This document shows, one piece after another, positions 14,138 to 20,005 of a DNA stretch of 32,338 nucleotides. The DNA is from a virus, in the IMG/VR virus record IMGVR_UViG_3300031963_000589, positions 1-32,338 of that record; one strand, written 5' to 3'. Every line of letters begins with the position of its first letter. The first letter of the stretch is position 1. The notes beneath the pieces are model-generated. The model did not search any database. It was not told where the DNA came from and saw nothing but the letters and a program-made list of their open reading frames with translations. A program made the position numbers and the translations under genes.

Positions 14138-14166
14138 TTGACAAATATTCGGAAAGAGAGTATACT
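14138..14166 (+). promoter_or_regulatory. Sigma70-type promoter for the MazG-like gene
   Basis: TTGACA (14138-14143) and TATACT (14161-14166), one mismatch, with a 17-base spacer. It lies inside a longer in-frame reading frame that begins at 14134, which argues that the true MazG-like start is the later ATG at 14200. Confidence 0.8.
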
Positions 14167-14199
14167 AGTCTTATAGTGAATAAAAAGGAATTTTACAAT

Positions 14200-14475
14200 A
14201 TGAATGAAATTGAAAAAGAAATTATGTTAATTACACAAGAAGAATGCGCTGAGGTAACTCAAGCAATCAGTAAAGTGTTTCGGTTTGGAATGAATGATTC
14301 ATACAAAGGTGTAACGAATCGTGAACATCTTGAGGAAGAAGTTGGTGATCTAATGTGTATGATCGATCTTCTCATTGAGAGTGGTGTTATTAATGAAGCA
14401 GCAGTGATGACTGCGAAACATGAGAAAATGAATAAGTTACAAACTTGGTCAAAGATTTTTTCAGAAATTAATTAG
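14200..14475 (+). CDS. MazG-like NTP pyrophosphohydrolase
   Basis: A 91-residue all-helical protein with the MazG superfamily signature E-x-x-E-(12-28)-E-x-x-D: Glu15/Glu18 in EECAE and Glu47/Asp50 in EEVGD, which bind Mg2+. Members hydrolyse (d)NTPs to the monophosphate and pyrophosphate; in phages a role in nucleotide balance or host stress signalling has been proposed. A start at 14200 is supported by AAAAAGGAA before it and by the sigma70 promoter lying within the longer upstream frame. A tRNA-Cys gene follows 17 bases downstream. Confidence 0.87.
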   Translation: MNEIEKEIMLITQEECAEVTQAISKVFRFGMNDSYKGVTNREHLEEEVGDLMCMIDLLIESGVINEAAVMTAKHEKMNKLQTWSKIFSEIN

Positions 14476-14492
14476 AATTACTAGACAACTAT

Positions 14493-14570
14493 GCACACGT
14501 GGCAGAGTGGTCCAATGCAACAGTCTGCAAAACTGTAAAGTCACTGGTTCGAATCCAGTCGTGTGTTCCA
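14493..14570 (+). tRNA. tRNA-Cys(GCA)
   Basis: Acceptor stem GCACACG/CGTGTGT (first pair G-U), anticodon stem ACAGT/ACTGT with loop CTGCAAA, giving anticodon GCA (14527-14529). The T-arm has TTCGAAT and CCA is encoded. It lies just upstream of the consensus promoter at 14575. Confidence 0.93.
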
Positions 14571-14574
14571 ATGC

Positions 14575-14603
14575 TTGACATAAAAAAGAAATAGTAGTAT
14601 AAT
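14575..14603 (+). promoter_or_regulatory. Perfect sigma70 consensus promoter for the tRNA cluster
   Basis: TTGACA (14575-14580), a 17-base spacer and TATAAT (14598-14603): both boxes and the spacing match the ideal. The start point should be near 14610, giving the structured RNA and the following tRNAs. It is the strongest promoter in the window by sequence. Confidence 0.9.
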
Positions 14604-14609
14604 ATAAGT

Positions 14610-14745
14610 TCAGAAGACCTCTATAAATCTTGTGTCGAATCGCAAGTTTGAGGCAAAGTAGGGTGGGGGAGTGAGCGGGATCGTCACGCCTATTCTTAAA
14701 TAACAGCCGACAGTCGGGATGACTCTCATCGTGCCCCTTGTGATT
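14610..14745 (+). ncRNA. Candidate structured non-coding RNA leading the tRNA cluster
   Basis: About 136 bases between the promoter and tRNA-Gly contain no open frame of note on the plus strand but several nested stems. These are CCTC/GAGG (14618-14621 with 14650-14653) enclosing CTTGTG/CGCAAG (14629-14634 with 14641-14646); GTGA/TCAC (14671 and 14684); CCGA/TCGG (14707 and 14714); GATGA/TCATC (14718-14730); and GGGG (14665-14668) with CCCC (14734-14737) enclosing the last three. It is more GC-rich than its surroundings. No known RNA family was recognised; it may be only a leader removed during tRNA processing. Confidence 0.45.
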
Positions 14746-14746
14746 T

Positions 14747-14820
14747 GCGGGATTAGTTTAATGGTAAAACTACAGATTTCCAATCTGTTGTCGTCAGTTC
14801 GATTCTGACATTCCGCTCCA
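14747..14820 (+). tRNA. tRNA-Gly(TCC)
   Basis: Acceptor stem GCGGGAT/ATTCCGC, anticodon stem ACAGA/TCTGT with loop TTTCCAA (anticodon TCC at 14779-14781), T-stem GTCAG/CTGAC, encoded CCA. Confidence 0.93.
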
Positions 14821-14829
14821 TTGTATAAC

Positions 14830-14914
14830 GGAGATGTAGGAAAATTGGTAACCCCAGCTGACTGTAAATCAGCCACCTCTGGTACTGCTTGTTCGACTCA
14901 AGCCATCTCCACCA
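14830..14914 (+). tRNA. tRNA-Tyr(GTA)
   Basis: Acceptor stem GGAGATG/CATCTCC, anticodon stem GCTGA/TCAGC with loop CTGTAAA (anticodon GTA at 14864-14866), and a long variable arm as expected for bacterial tRNA-Tyr. CCA is encoded. Confidence 0.93.
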
Positions 14915-14929
14915 GATTAAATTTTTTGA

Positions 14930-15006
14930 CGCAGAGTATGGAAGTGGTCTATCCGCTTGGTCTCATAAGCCGAGAATCGCAGGTTCGAATCCTGCCTCTG
15001 CAACCA
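14930..15006 (+). tRNA. Initiator-like tRNA-fMet(CAT)
   Basis: Counting back from the encoded CCA (15004-15006), the T-arm (GCAGG TTCGAAT CCTGC) and 7 acceptor bases place C14930 at position 1 and A15002 at position 72. This is the unpaired C1 x A72 that marks bacterial initiator tRNA. The D-stem pair 11:24 is G:C, a purine-pyrimidine pair as in initiators. The anticodon stem TTGGT/GCCGA around CTCATAA has only two of the three initiator G-C pairs, the third being T-G. An atypical initiator is the best reading. Confidence 0.8.
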
Positions 15007-15012
15007 GTTTGT

Positions 15013-15088
15013 TGTCTAGTAGCTCAGTCGGTAGAGTAGGTGACTGTTAATCACTTGGTCGGTGGTTCGAGCCCACCCTAGACAGCCA
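15013..15088 (+). tRNA. tRNA-Asn(GTT)
   Basis: Acceptor stem TGTCTAG/CTAGACA, anticodon stem GTGA/TCAC with loop CTGTTAA (anticodon GTT at 15046-15048), discriminator G, encoded CCA. Confidence 0.93.
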
Positions 15089-15093
15089 GTTTT

Positions 15094-15167
15094 GCCCTGT
15101 TAGTTAAATGGTATAACAGTTGATTTGTAATCATCAATTGGCAGTTCGATTCTGTCACGGGGCACCA
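15094..15167 (+). tRNA. tRNA-Thr(TGT)
   Basis: Acceptor stem GCCCTGT/ACGGGGC, anticodon loop TTTGTAA with anticodon TGT (15126-15128), encoded CCA. The anticodon stem GTTGA/TCATC has one T-T mismatch. Confidence 0.9.
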
Positions 15168-15172
15168 AGTAA

Positions 15173-15249
15173 CCGAGTGTAGCGCAGTCTGGTAGCGCAT
15201 CTGCTTTGGGAGCAGAGGGTCGCAGGTTCGAACCCTGCCACTCGGACCA
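15173..15249 (+). tRNA. tRNA-Pro(TGG)
   Basis: Acceptor stem CCGAGTG/CACTCGG, anticodon stem TCTGC/GCAGA with loop TTTGGGA (anticodon TGG at 15207-15209), encoded CCA. Confidence 0.94.
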
Positions 15250-15265
15250 TTTTATAGGAGATATA

Positions 15266-15868
15266 GTGAAGTTAGAAAATATATTTTCCAGCTTTGTTAC
15301 TACAGATATTCTTGATATAGATAACGACAGTATCTACAGTTATTGTAAACAAATTCAAAAAGAGAGGGGTCTTGACGATGTACATCAGCACCACCTTTCA
15401 ATGCATGAACCTGAGATGATTGAGTTGTATAATGCGATTGAGCAAAGACTTCCAGTATTAAATCAGATGTTTGCTCTTAAAGACGGCATTGAGCAGAGAC
15501 TATTCAATGGTTGGGTTAATTATGAGACAGGTAAAACTATTGTAAAACCACATAATCATGCTAGGCAATTTTTAACAATAGTTTATTATGTTTATGCATC
15601 GAAAAATAGTGGTGAGTTATATTTGATGAATCCTAATGATTCCCATACATATGTTGTTCCTTCTACTCATCGTGGACATGCGTGTAAAGAATGGAATGAA
15701 TATAATAATGCAATTCACATTATCAAACCAGAGCCAAAAAAATTAGTAATATTTCCTAGCTGGATATTCCACTATGTAGTTCCATGTAACACTGAAAGAA
15801 TTTCAGTCGCATTTAACACTAGATTATTTGCAGGTTCGTACGATTTAAATTCAGCATTAGGTATGTAA
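15266..15868 (+). CDS. 2OG-Fe(II) oxygenase inside the tRNA cluster
   Basis: A 200-residue protein starting with GTG after an AGGAGA site. The C-terminal half fits the phage 2OG-Fe(II) oxygenase group with a W-V-N strand (83-85), His96-x-His98 in KPHNHARQF, a Y-Y-V strand, a Gly-x-L-x-x-x-NP turn (116-123), then LVIFPSWIFHYVVP with distal His169 and RISVAFN with Arg178. The second metal ligand may be His98 instead of the usual Asp. It lies between tRNA-Pro and tRNA-Arg and ends 6 bases before the next tRNA, so it is carried on the tRNA transcript. The substrate is unknown. Confidence 0.8.
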   Translation: MKLENIFSSFVTTDILDIDNDSIYSYCKQIQKERGLDDVHQHHLSMHEPEMIELYNAIEQRLPVLNQMFALKDGIEQRLFNGWVNYETGKTIVKPHNHARQFLTIVYYVYASKNSGELYLMNPNDSHTYVVPSTHRGHACKEWNEYNNAIHIIKPEPKKLVIFPSWIFHYVVPCNTERISVAFNTRLFAGSYDLNSALGM

Positions 15869-15874
15869 GTATTT

Positions 15875-15950
15875 GTCGCCATAGTTCAGTGGATAGAACA
15901 ACAGCCTTCTAAGCTGTGGGTCGGGGGTTCGATCCCCTCTGGCGACGCCA
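15875..15950 (+). tRNA. tRNA-Arg(TCT)
   Basis: Acceptor stem GTCGCCA/TGGCGAC, anticodon stem ACAGC/GCTGT with loop CTTCTAA (anticodon TCT at 15908-15910), encoded CCA. It reads AGA/AGG, codons that are frequent in this AT-rich genome. Confidence 0.94.
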
Positions 15951-15956
15951 AATTAT

Positions 15957-16043
15957 GGAAGATGTGTTGCAAGGTGCGACAGGAGTTTGCTAAACTCTCG
16001 TTCAGAAATGGGCTGACAGGTTCGATTCCTGTATCTTCCGCCA
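15957..16043 (+). tRNA. tRNA-Ser(GCT)
   Basis: Acceptor stem GGAAGAT/ATCTTCC, anticodon loop TTGCTAA (anticodon GCT at 15989-15991), long variable arm, discriminator G, encoded CCA. Confidence 0.93.
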
Positions 16044-16049
16044 AATTAT

Positions 16050-16137
16050 GGAGAGTTGGTCGAGTGGTCTATGGCGCTAGTCTTGAAAACTAGAGACTCG
16101 AAAGGGTCCGTGAGTTCGAATCTCACACTCTCCGCCA
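16050..16137 (+). tRNA. tRNA-Ser(TGA)
   Basis: Acceptor stem GGAGAGT/ACTCTCC, anticodon stem CTAGT/ACTAG with loop CTTGAAA (anticodon TGA at 16084-16086), long variable arm, discriminator G, encoded CCA. Confidence 0.94.
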
Positions 16138-16158
16138 GATAAAAATAGTAATAATATT

Positions 16159-16233
16159 GGGCTGGTAGCTTAATGGTAAAGCGTTCGACTCATAATCGAT
16201 TGAGTGAGAGTTCAATTCTCTCCCAGCCCACCA
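16159..16233 (+). tRNA. tRNA(CAT), elongator Met or Ile2
   Basis: Acceptor stem GGGCTGG/CCAGCCC is fully paired, so this is not an initiator. The anticodon loop is CTCATAA with CAT at 16201-16203, and CCA is encoded. A CAT anticodon with C34 converted to lysidine would make it an AUA-reading tRNA-Ile2; the sequence alone does not decide. Confidence 0.9.
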
Positions 16234-16243
16234 AGGAGATAAA

Positions 16244-16777
16244 ATGCAAGTAGATGATTATCTAAAAGTATTTAATGTTATTCCTAGCACAGTATGTCAG
16301 GAATTAATAAAAGAATATGATAGTGATCCAGAGTGGCAACAACATAAATGGTATACTGCTGCAGACGACACTAAATCTTCTTTACATAATAAAGAACTTG
16401 ATGTATTGTATCACAAAAAATTAACTGTATTAGAACAGTATCTAGCACAAGCATTGATGGGATATTATAATGAAACTGGTCTTAAAGATCTAGTGACATA
16501 TCATGGACCCATTAGACTTAACAAATATAAAACTGGAACAGTTATGTCACAGCATTTTGATTTAATCCGTAGAAATAAAAATGATGGTATACCTGTTTTG
16601 ACATTTCTTGGATTAATGAATGAAGATTTCGAAGGCGGAGAGTTTGTTGTAAGAGATAAAGTAGTAGAATTTAAACAAGGCGACATTATGATTTTTCCAT
16701 CAACATTCATATACCCCCACAGAGTAGAGGAAATAACTAAGGGTACACGATATTCGTTCGTAGCATGGGCATATTAA
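16244..16777 (+). CDS. 2OG-Fe(II) oxygenase, prolyl-4-hydroxylase-like
   Basis: A 177-residue protein of the P4H/PKHD type. His104-x-Asp106 in MSQHFDLI, a Gly-Gly turn after FLGLMNEDFEGGEF (131-132), GDIMIFPS, the distal His159 (YPHRVE) and Arg169 (GTRYSF) give the complete iron and 2-oxoglutarate set. An AGGAG directly follows the CCA of the tRNA at 16233, and the stop falls one base before tRNA-Leu, so it is embedded in the tRNA transcript. The substrate is unknown: related host enzymes hydroxylate proteins, including ribosomal ones, which makes translation-related targets conceivable but unproven. Confidence 0.87.
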   Translation: MQVDDYLKVFNVIPSTVCQELIKEYDSDPEWQQHKWYTAADDTKSSLHNKELDVLYHKKLTVLEQYLAQALMGYYNETGLKDLVTYHGPIRLNKYKTGTVMSQHFDLIRRNKNDGIPVLTFLGLMNEDFEGGEFVVRDKVVEFKQGDIMIFPSTFIYPHRVEEITKGTRYSFVAWAY

Positions 16778-16778
16778 A

Positions 16779-16862
16779 GCGAGTGTGGTGGAATGGTATA
16801 CACAGGAGACTTAAAATCTCCCGTCTTTGGACATGAGGGTTCGAATCCCTCCACTCGCACCA
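16779..16862 (+). tRNA. tRNA-Leu(TAA)
   Basis: Acceptor stem GCGAGTG/CACTCGC, anticodon stem GGAGA/TCTCC with loop CTTAAAA (anticodon TAA at 16812-16814), long variable arm, encoded CCA. It is the last tRNA of the cluster. Confidence 0.94.
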
Positions 16863-16875
16863 TTTGGAGTTTAGT

Positions 16876-17355
16876 ATGAGGTTCAGACAAAAAATAGATA
16901 TCCAAGAAGTAAAAGAATTTATCAACAATTGCGGACCAGAAACAAAAATCTATATCGGTTGTGATTCTGAGAGATATAAAGTTGGTAAACAATGGTTTGC
17001 TGATTACATCCTTGCAGTTGTTGTTCACATTAATGGCAACAATGGTTGTAAAATTTTTGGAGCAGTTCAAAAAGAAATTGATTATGACCAGAAAAACAAT
17101 AAACCAAGATTACGTTTAATGAACGAAGTTTATAAAGTAGCAGAACTGTATCTGGAACTTGCTATTGAAATTTCTAATGACATTGAAGTTCATCTAGATA
17201 TCAACCCAAATGAAAACTATGGTTCTTCGTGTGTTATTAATGAGGCTGTTGGTTATATTCGTGGTATGTGTAATGTCATACCAATGGTTAAACCGCAAGC
17301 ATTTGCTGCTTCATATGCTGCCGACAGACTAAAAGGATTACAACAATATGGATAA
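16876..17355 (+). CDS. RNase H-like protein (YkuK/DUF458 type)
   Basis: A 159-residue protein with a ribonuclease H-like layout: IYIGCDSER with Asp30 on the first strand, Glu84 in a helix (LMNEVYKV), Asp108 in EVHLDINP, and Asp150 near the end (SYAADR). These acids fit a metal-binding set. The family, which includes B. subtilis YkuK, is of unproven function. The ATG at 16876 is chosen over the earlier in-frame TTG because TTGGAG is correctly spaced in front of it. It follows tRNA-Leu by 13 bases and overlaps the next gene by 8. Confidence 0.8.
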   Translation: MRFRQKIDIQEVKEFINNCGPETKIYIGCDSERYKVGKQWFADYILAVVVHINGNNGCKIFGAVQKEIDYDQKNNKPRLRLMNEVYKVAELYLELAIEISNDIEVHLDINPNENYGSSCVINEAVGYIRGMCNVIPMVKPQAFAASYAADRLKGLQQYG

Positions 17356-17542
17356 AAAAAATGTAACACAGATCGTTCGTTCTTTTGTTCGAGATTACCC
17401 TATGGTTGGGACTAATGTTCGGGATTGGAGACCAGAAAGATCCCCAAACTTTTTAGAAAATACTAGATTTAATTCTCTTCATAAATTGAAAAGGAATGAA
17501 AAAGAATTTAATAAAACCATTGACATTAATGCTGAGATTTAG
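17348..17542 (+). CDS. Small basic protein of unknown function
   Basis: A 64-residue charged protein starting MDKKNVTQIVRSFVRDYP and ending DINAEI. It overlaps the RNase H-like gene's stop, so translation is probably coupled. No family is recognised. The last bases contain the -35 box and spacer of the next promoter. Confidence 0.65.
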   Translation: MDKKNVTQIVRSFVRDYPMVGTNVRDWRPERSPNFLENTRFNSLHKLKRNEKEFNKTIDINAEI

Positions 17543-17548
17543 TATAAT
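17520..17548 (+). promoter_or_regulatory. Perfect sigma70-type promoter for the gp33/gp59 region
   Basis: TTGACA (17520-17525), a 17-base spacer and TATAAT (17543-17548). It reads into the 17586 gene and the overlapping genes that follow, through gp33 and gp59. Confidence 0.88.
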
Positions 17549-17585
17549 AATATATGTAAGGTTGAAAATATAACTGGAGAATATA

Positions 17586-17747
17586 ATGGAAATAAAGATT
17601 AAGAAAGTAGAAAATGGTTACTTCGTTGAGGTAAACGGAGAATGTGAAGGCGAATATTTTGAGAAAGAGTATGTATTTCCAAAGTATTTTCAGGTTCAAA
17701 AATTTGTTAAGGAACATTTAAACAATGACAATCGAGGAAGCAACTAG
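17586..17747 (+). CDS. Small conserved-looking protein upstream of gp33
   Basis: A 53-residue acidic protein (MEIKIKKVENGYFVEVNGEC to NDNRGSN) with an alternating pattern that suggests a beta-sheet. A CTGGAGA site lies before the start. It overlaps the following gene by 23 bases. It is the first gene after the promoter at 17520. No function is recognised. Confidence 0.7.
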   Translation: MEIKIKKVENGYFVEVNGECEGEYFEKEYVFPKYFQVQKFVKEHLNNDNRGSN

Positions 17748-17979
17748 AGTTGTAGTAAATAAAGAGGGCGATTTGGTTAGCGCATATAATTTTTTTGTGC
17801 TACAAAAAGCGAAATTAGATAAATACTTTACAGAGTTTCTTGACTCTAACGAAAAAGAAATGAGCGAAGATAACTATGATTCTCCTGCCTGGAAGCAGTA
17901 TAGGGTCATGTTAAAAGATTATGAGACAGTCGAAAAATTCATTACTACAAGTAAATATTACATTACCAAACATGTTTGA
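17725..17979 (+). CDS. Unknown protein in the gp33 operon
   Basis: An 84-residue protein, helical and charged, beginning MTIEEATRVVVNKEGDL. It overlaps the genes on both sides (23 bases upstream, 8 downstream), which fits a tightly coupled operon with gp33 and gp59. It has no recognised domain. Confidence 0.78.
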   Translation: MTIEEATRVVVNKEGDLVSAYNFFVLQKAKLDKYFTEFLDSNEKEMSEDNYDSPAWKQYRVMLKDYETVEKFITTSKYYITKHV

Positions 17980-18187
17980 AAACGCAAAACAGTTTTCTTT
18001 GTATATCGAAAAGGTTGTGCAGGAAAAACGCATGACGCACATGGATGCTGTTCTTGAATATTGTAAAGAAAATTATTTAGATCCGCAAGACATATCTAAA
18101 TTGATCAATAAATCTCTTCGTGATAAGATTAAAGTAAATGCTACAGAACTCAACTATTTCCCAAAACAAGCAACACTTGATATTTGA
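17972..18187 (+). CDS. 33: gp33-like late transcription co-activator
   Basis: A 71-residue protein. FSLYIEKVVQEKRMTHMDAVLEYC and the following DPQDISKLINKSLRDKIK resemble gp33 of T4-like aquatic phages. In T4, gp33 binds RNA polymerase and, with sigma gp55 and the sliding clamp, is needed for activated late transcription. A start at 17972 (ATGTTTGA overlap with the upstream stop) is preferred to an earlier in-frame codon at 17921. The gp33-gp59-gp32 order is the T4 order. Confidence 0.8.
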   Translation: MFENAKQFSLYIEKVVQEKRMTHMDAVLEYCKENYLDPQDISKLINKSLRDKIKVNATELNYFPKQATLDI

Positions 18188-18794
18188 CCGAGCACATAAA
18201 GCATACCAAATGTATCTGGCAGTAAAATTGCATTTTATGTCAGACAAGTATGACATTACAAAACATAGGGGTCGTGTTATGACTTCTAAAAGTAATTTTG
18301 CATACAGCAATAGAGAACATCTCTTCAATAAGTTTGCTGATAAGTTCGACAATAAACAACAGATGGCGCAATATCTTATTGCTAACTTTGCATATGGCGC
18401 TTGGGGCAACACTGACATTGTTTATGGAACATCAGAATCAGATGAAAATTTTAAAGAATGGAATCGTAGAAAACAATCTATGACCCAAATTTTTAAACAA
18501 GATCTAAGTAAGGTTCGACTTCATTTTGAGACAAATAATATAAATTTTGAATCTGATCTTGATGCAAAATTTCCAAGAGTTCCCGATCTATTTCAGTTGT
18601 ATCTTGGTAAGCATATTACACTTGAGACACTGATTATCTTGGACAATCATCATCCGTTTTTAGACAACTGGAAAACAAATCTTGGTAGTCTATTCTCTGA
18701 TGAGATTCGTAGGGTGATCAAAGCAAGACCATTTGTCAAGTTTGATCGAATTAAAACAGAACCAATCTATGTGGGGTTTATTCAAGAGTTTTAA
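18138..18794 (+). CDS. 59: gp59-like loader of the replicative helicase
   Basis: A 218-residue protein, close to T4 gp59 (217). The region after residue 16 (RAHKAYQMYLAVKLHFMSDKYDITKH) aligns with T4 gp59 (VYKLYLMIKQHMNGKYDVIKY), and a later segment, LFQLYLGKHITLETLIILD, matches YIFKLLQSNIISFETFILLD. gp59 loads the gp41 helicase on gp32-coated forks. The ATG at 18138 overlaps gp33 by 50 bases and gives an N-terminus of T4-like length; a TTG at 18177 would avoid most of the overlap. Confidence 0.88.
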   Translation: MLQNSTISQNKQHLIFDRAHKAYQMYLAVKLHFMSDKYDITKHRGRVMTSKSNFAYSNREHLFNKFADKFDNKQQMAQYLIANFAYGAWGNTDIVYGTSESDENFKEWNRRKQSMTQIFKQDLSKVRLHFETNNINFESDLDAKFPRVPDLFQLYLGKHITLETLIILDNHHPFLDNWKTNLGSLFSDEIRRVIKARPFVKFDRIKTEPIYVGFIQEF

Positions 18795-18795
18795 A

Positions 18796-19014
18796 ATGGG
18801 GCATACATTTCGAAAAGAAAAGTCAATTGATGACTATAAAAAGAACTACAAAAAAATCATGGTTCAAGATATTGAAAGAAAACAAACTAAGAATAAAAAG
18901 ATCATTGAGTTTGATCAAGAATTTGATGATGATTTCGAAGATGAATACGACAGCGACTTCGATAATTCTATTGATGATGAAAAAAATAATTACTTTACAA
19001 AAAATAGAAAGTAG
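18796..19014 (+). CDS. Small protein with very acidic C-terminal half
   Basis: A 72-residue protein. The first half is basic (FRKEKSIDDYKKNYKKI) and the second is strongly acidic (EFDDDFEDEYDSDFD). The start is 1 base after the gp59 stop. The charge split suggests a disordered partner of a DNA-binding protein, perhaps gp32 or gp59, but this is inference. A longer upstream frame overlapping gp59 is rejected. Confidence 0.75.
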   Translation: MGHTFRKEKSIDDYKKNYKKIMVQDIERKQTKNKKIIEFDQEFDDDFEDEYDSDFDNSIDDEKNNYFTKNRK

Positions 19015-19019
19015 AGTAT

Positions 19020-19027
19020 TATAAATA
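19020..19027 (+). promoter_or_regulatory. T4-type late promoter TATAAATA upstream of gene 32
   Basis: An exact match to the T4 late motif, 69 bases before the gene 32 start. It would give a ~57-base leader that contains the direct repeats at 19052-19086. In T4, gene 32 also has early/middle promoters; here read-through from 17520 could supply them. Confidence 0.7.
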
Positions 19028-19051
19028 GTTGTATAGCATGACTAATGTGAC

Positions 19052-19086
19052 ATACGACAAAACTTTATACACTTTTATACGACAAA
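19052..19086 (+). repeat. Direct repeat ATACGACAAA in the gene 32 leader
   Basis: Two exact copies of ATACGACAAA (19052-19061 and 19077-19086), 25 bases apart, lie just before and into the ribosome binding region of gene 32 (AAAGGAA at 19084). T4 gp32 represses its own translation by binding its mRNA leader cooperatively. These repeats could be a nucleation or operator site for the same control. Confidence 0.5.
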
Positions 19087-19095
19087 GGAAAATAT

Positions 19096-19998
19096 ATGGA
19101 TATCGCAACACTACGCAAATCACGTCAAACTGACTTTACGAAAATTCTCGGAGAGTTTGACAAAATCTCCAACCCTTCTGGAGATTCAAAATCCTACGAA
19201 GACGACCGATTCTGGAAACTGACTGCTGACAAAGCAGGTAATGGTACAGCAACTATTCGCTTTCTACCACGTGTAGAGGGTGACGAGTTTCCTTGGGTTC
19301 GTATCTTTAATCACAGCTTCCAAGGTCCAACTGGTAAATGGTACATCGAGAATAGTTTAACTACTCTTGGTGAAAACGATCCTGTTGGCGAACTCAACTC
19401 TCGCCTGTGGAACAGTGGCTCTGAAGCAAATAAAGAAATTGCTCGCAAGCAAAAACGCAAGTTAACATATATTATGAACATTCTTGTGCTTAATGATCCT
19501 GCTAAACCAGAGAACAATGGTAAAGTGTTCTTGTTCAAGTTTGGTAAGAAAATCTTTGATAAGATTATGGATAAAGCCAAGCCAACTTTTGAAGATGAGA
19601 AACCAGTATTGGTATTTGATCTTTGGGAAGGCGCAGACTTTAAACTACGTATGCGTAAAGTAGATGGTTACTCTAACTATGACCAATCTGTTTTTGCAGA
19701 ACCAAGCGCACTTTTTAACGCTGATGAAACAAAACTCCTTGAAGTTGCTTCGAAGCAATATAAGTTGTCAGAGTTTCTTGCGGCAAAGAACTTTAAATCT
19801 TACGACGAACTCAAGCGTAAGTTGGAAATGGTTCTTTCTGGTGGAGGTGTAGTTACTACTGCTGCTGCTATGGCAGATGAAGAAGAAGCAGAAGCACCTG
19901 TTCGTGCCAGTAAACCTGCTTTAGTTCCTAAGACAGCGAAACCTGTAGAGGATGATGAAGACGATATGTCTTATTTTCAAAAACTCGCTAACGAGTAA
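19096..19998 (+). CDS. 32: gp32 single-stranded DNA-binding protein
   Basis: A 300-residue homologue of T4 gp32 (301). It has a basic N-terminal segment (LRKSRQTDFTKIL), an OB-fold core with FWKLTADKAGNGTATIRFLP and FPWVRIFNHSFQGPTGKWYIENSLTT, and an acidic C-terminal tail (VEDDEDDMSYFQKLANE) that in T4 recruits partners such as gp59. T4 gp32 binds zinc through one His and three Cys; this protein has no Cys at all, so the zinc site is lost. It coats ssDNA in replication and recombination. It ends at a strong terminator. Confidence 0.95.
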   Translation: MDIATLRKSRQTDFTKILGEFDKISNPSGDSKSYEDDRFWKLTADKAGNGTATIRFLPRVEGDEFPWVRIFNHSFQGPTGKWYIENSLTTLGENDPVGELNSRLWNSGSEANKEIARKQKRKLTYIMNILVLNDPAKPENNGKVFLFKFGKKIFDKIMDKAKPTFEDEKPVLVFDLWEGADFKLRMRKVDGYSNYDQSVFAEPSALFNADETKLLEVASKQYKLSEFLAAKNFKSYDELKRKLEMVLSGGGVVTTAAAMADEEEAEAPVRASKPALVPKTAKPVEDDEDDMSYFQKLANE

Positions 19999-20005
19999 AA
20001 AGAAA

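Noticed and set aside
14134-14199. An earlier start codon for the MazG-like gene
   Set aside because: The stretch contains a sigma70 promoter (14138-14166); the ATG at 14200 has its own ribosome binding site and begins the MazG homology.
14610-14876. An 88-codon minus-strand frame over the structured RNA and tRNA-Gly/tRNA-Tyr
   Set aside because: It lies antisense to tRNA genes whose folds are clear, and the composition is that of the tRNA complement, so it is a chance frame.
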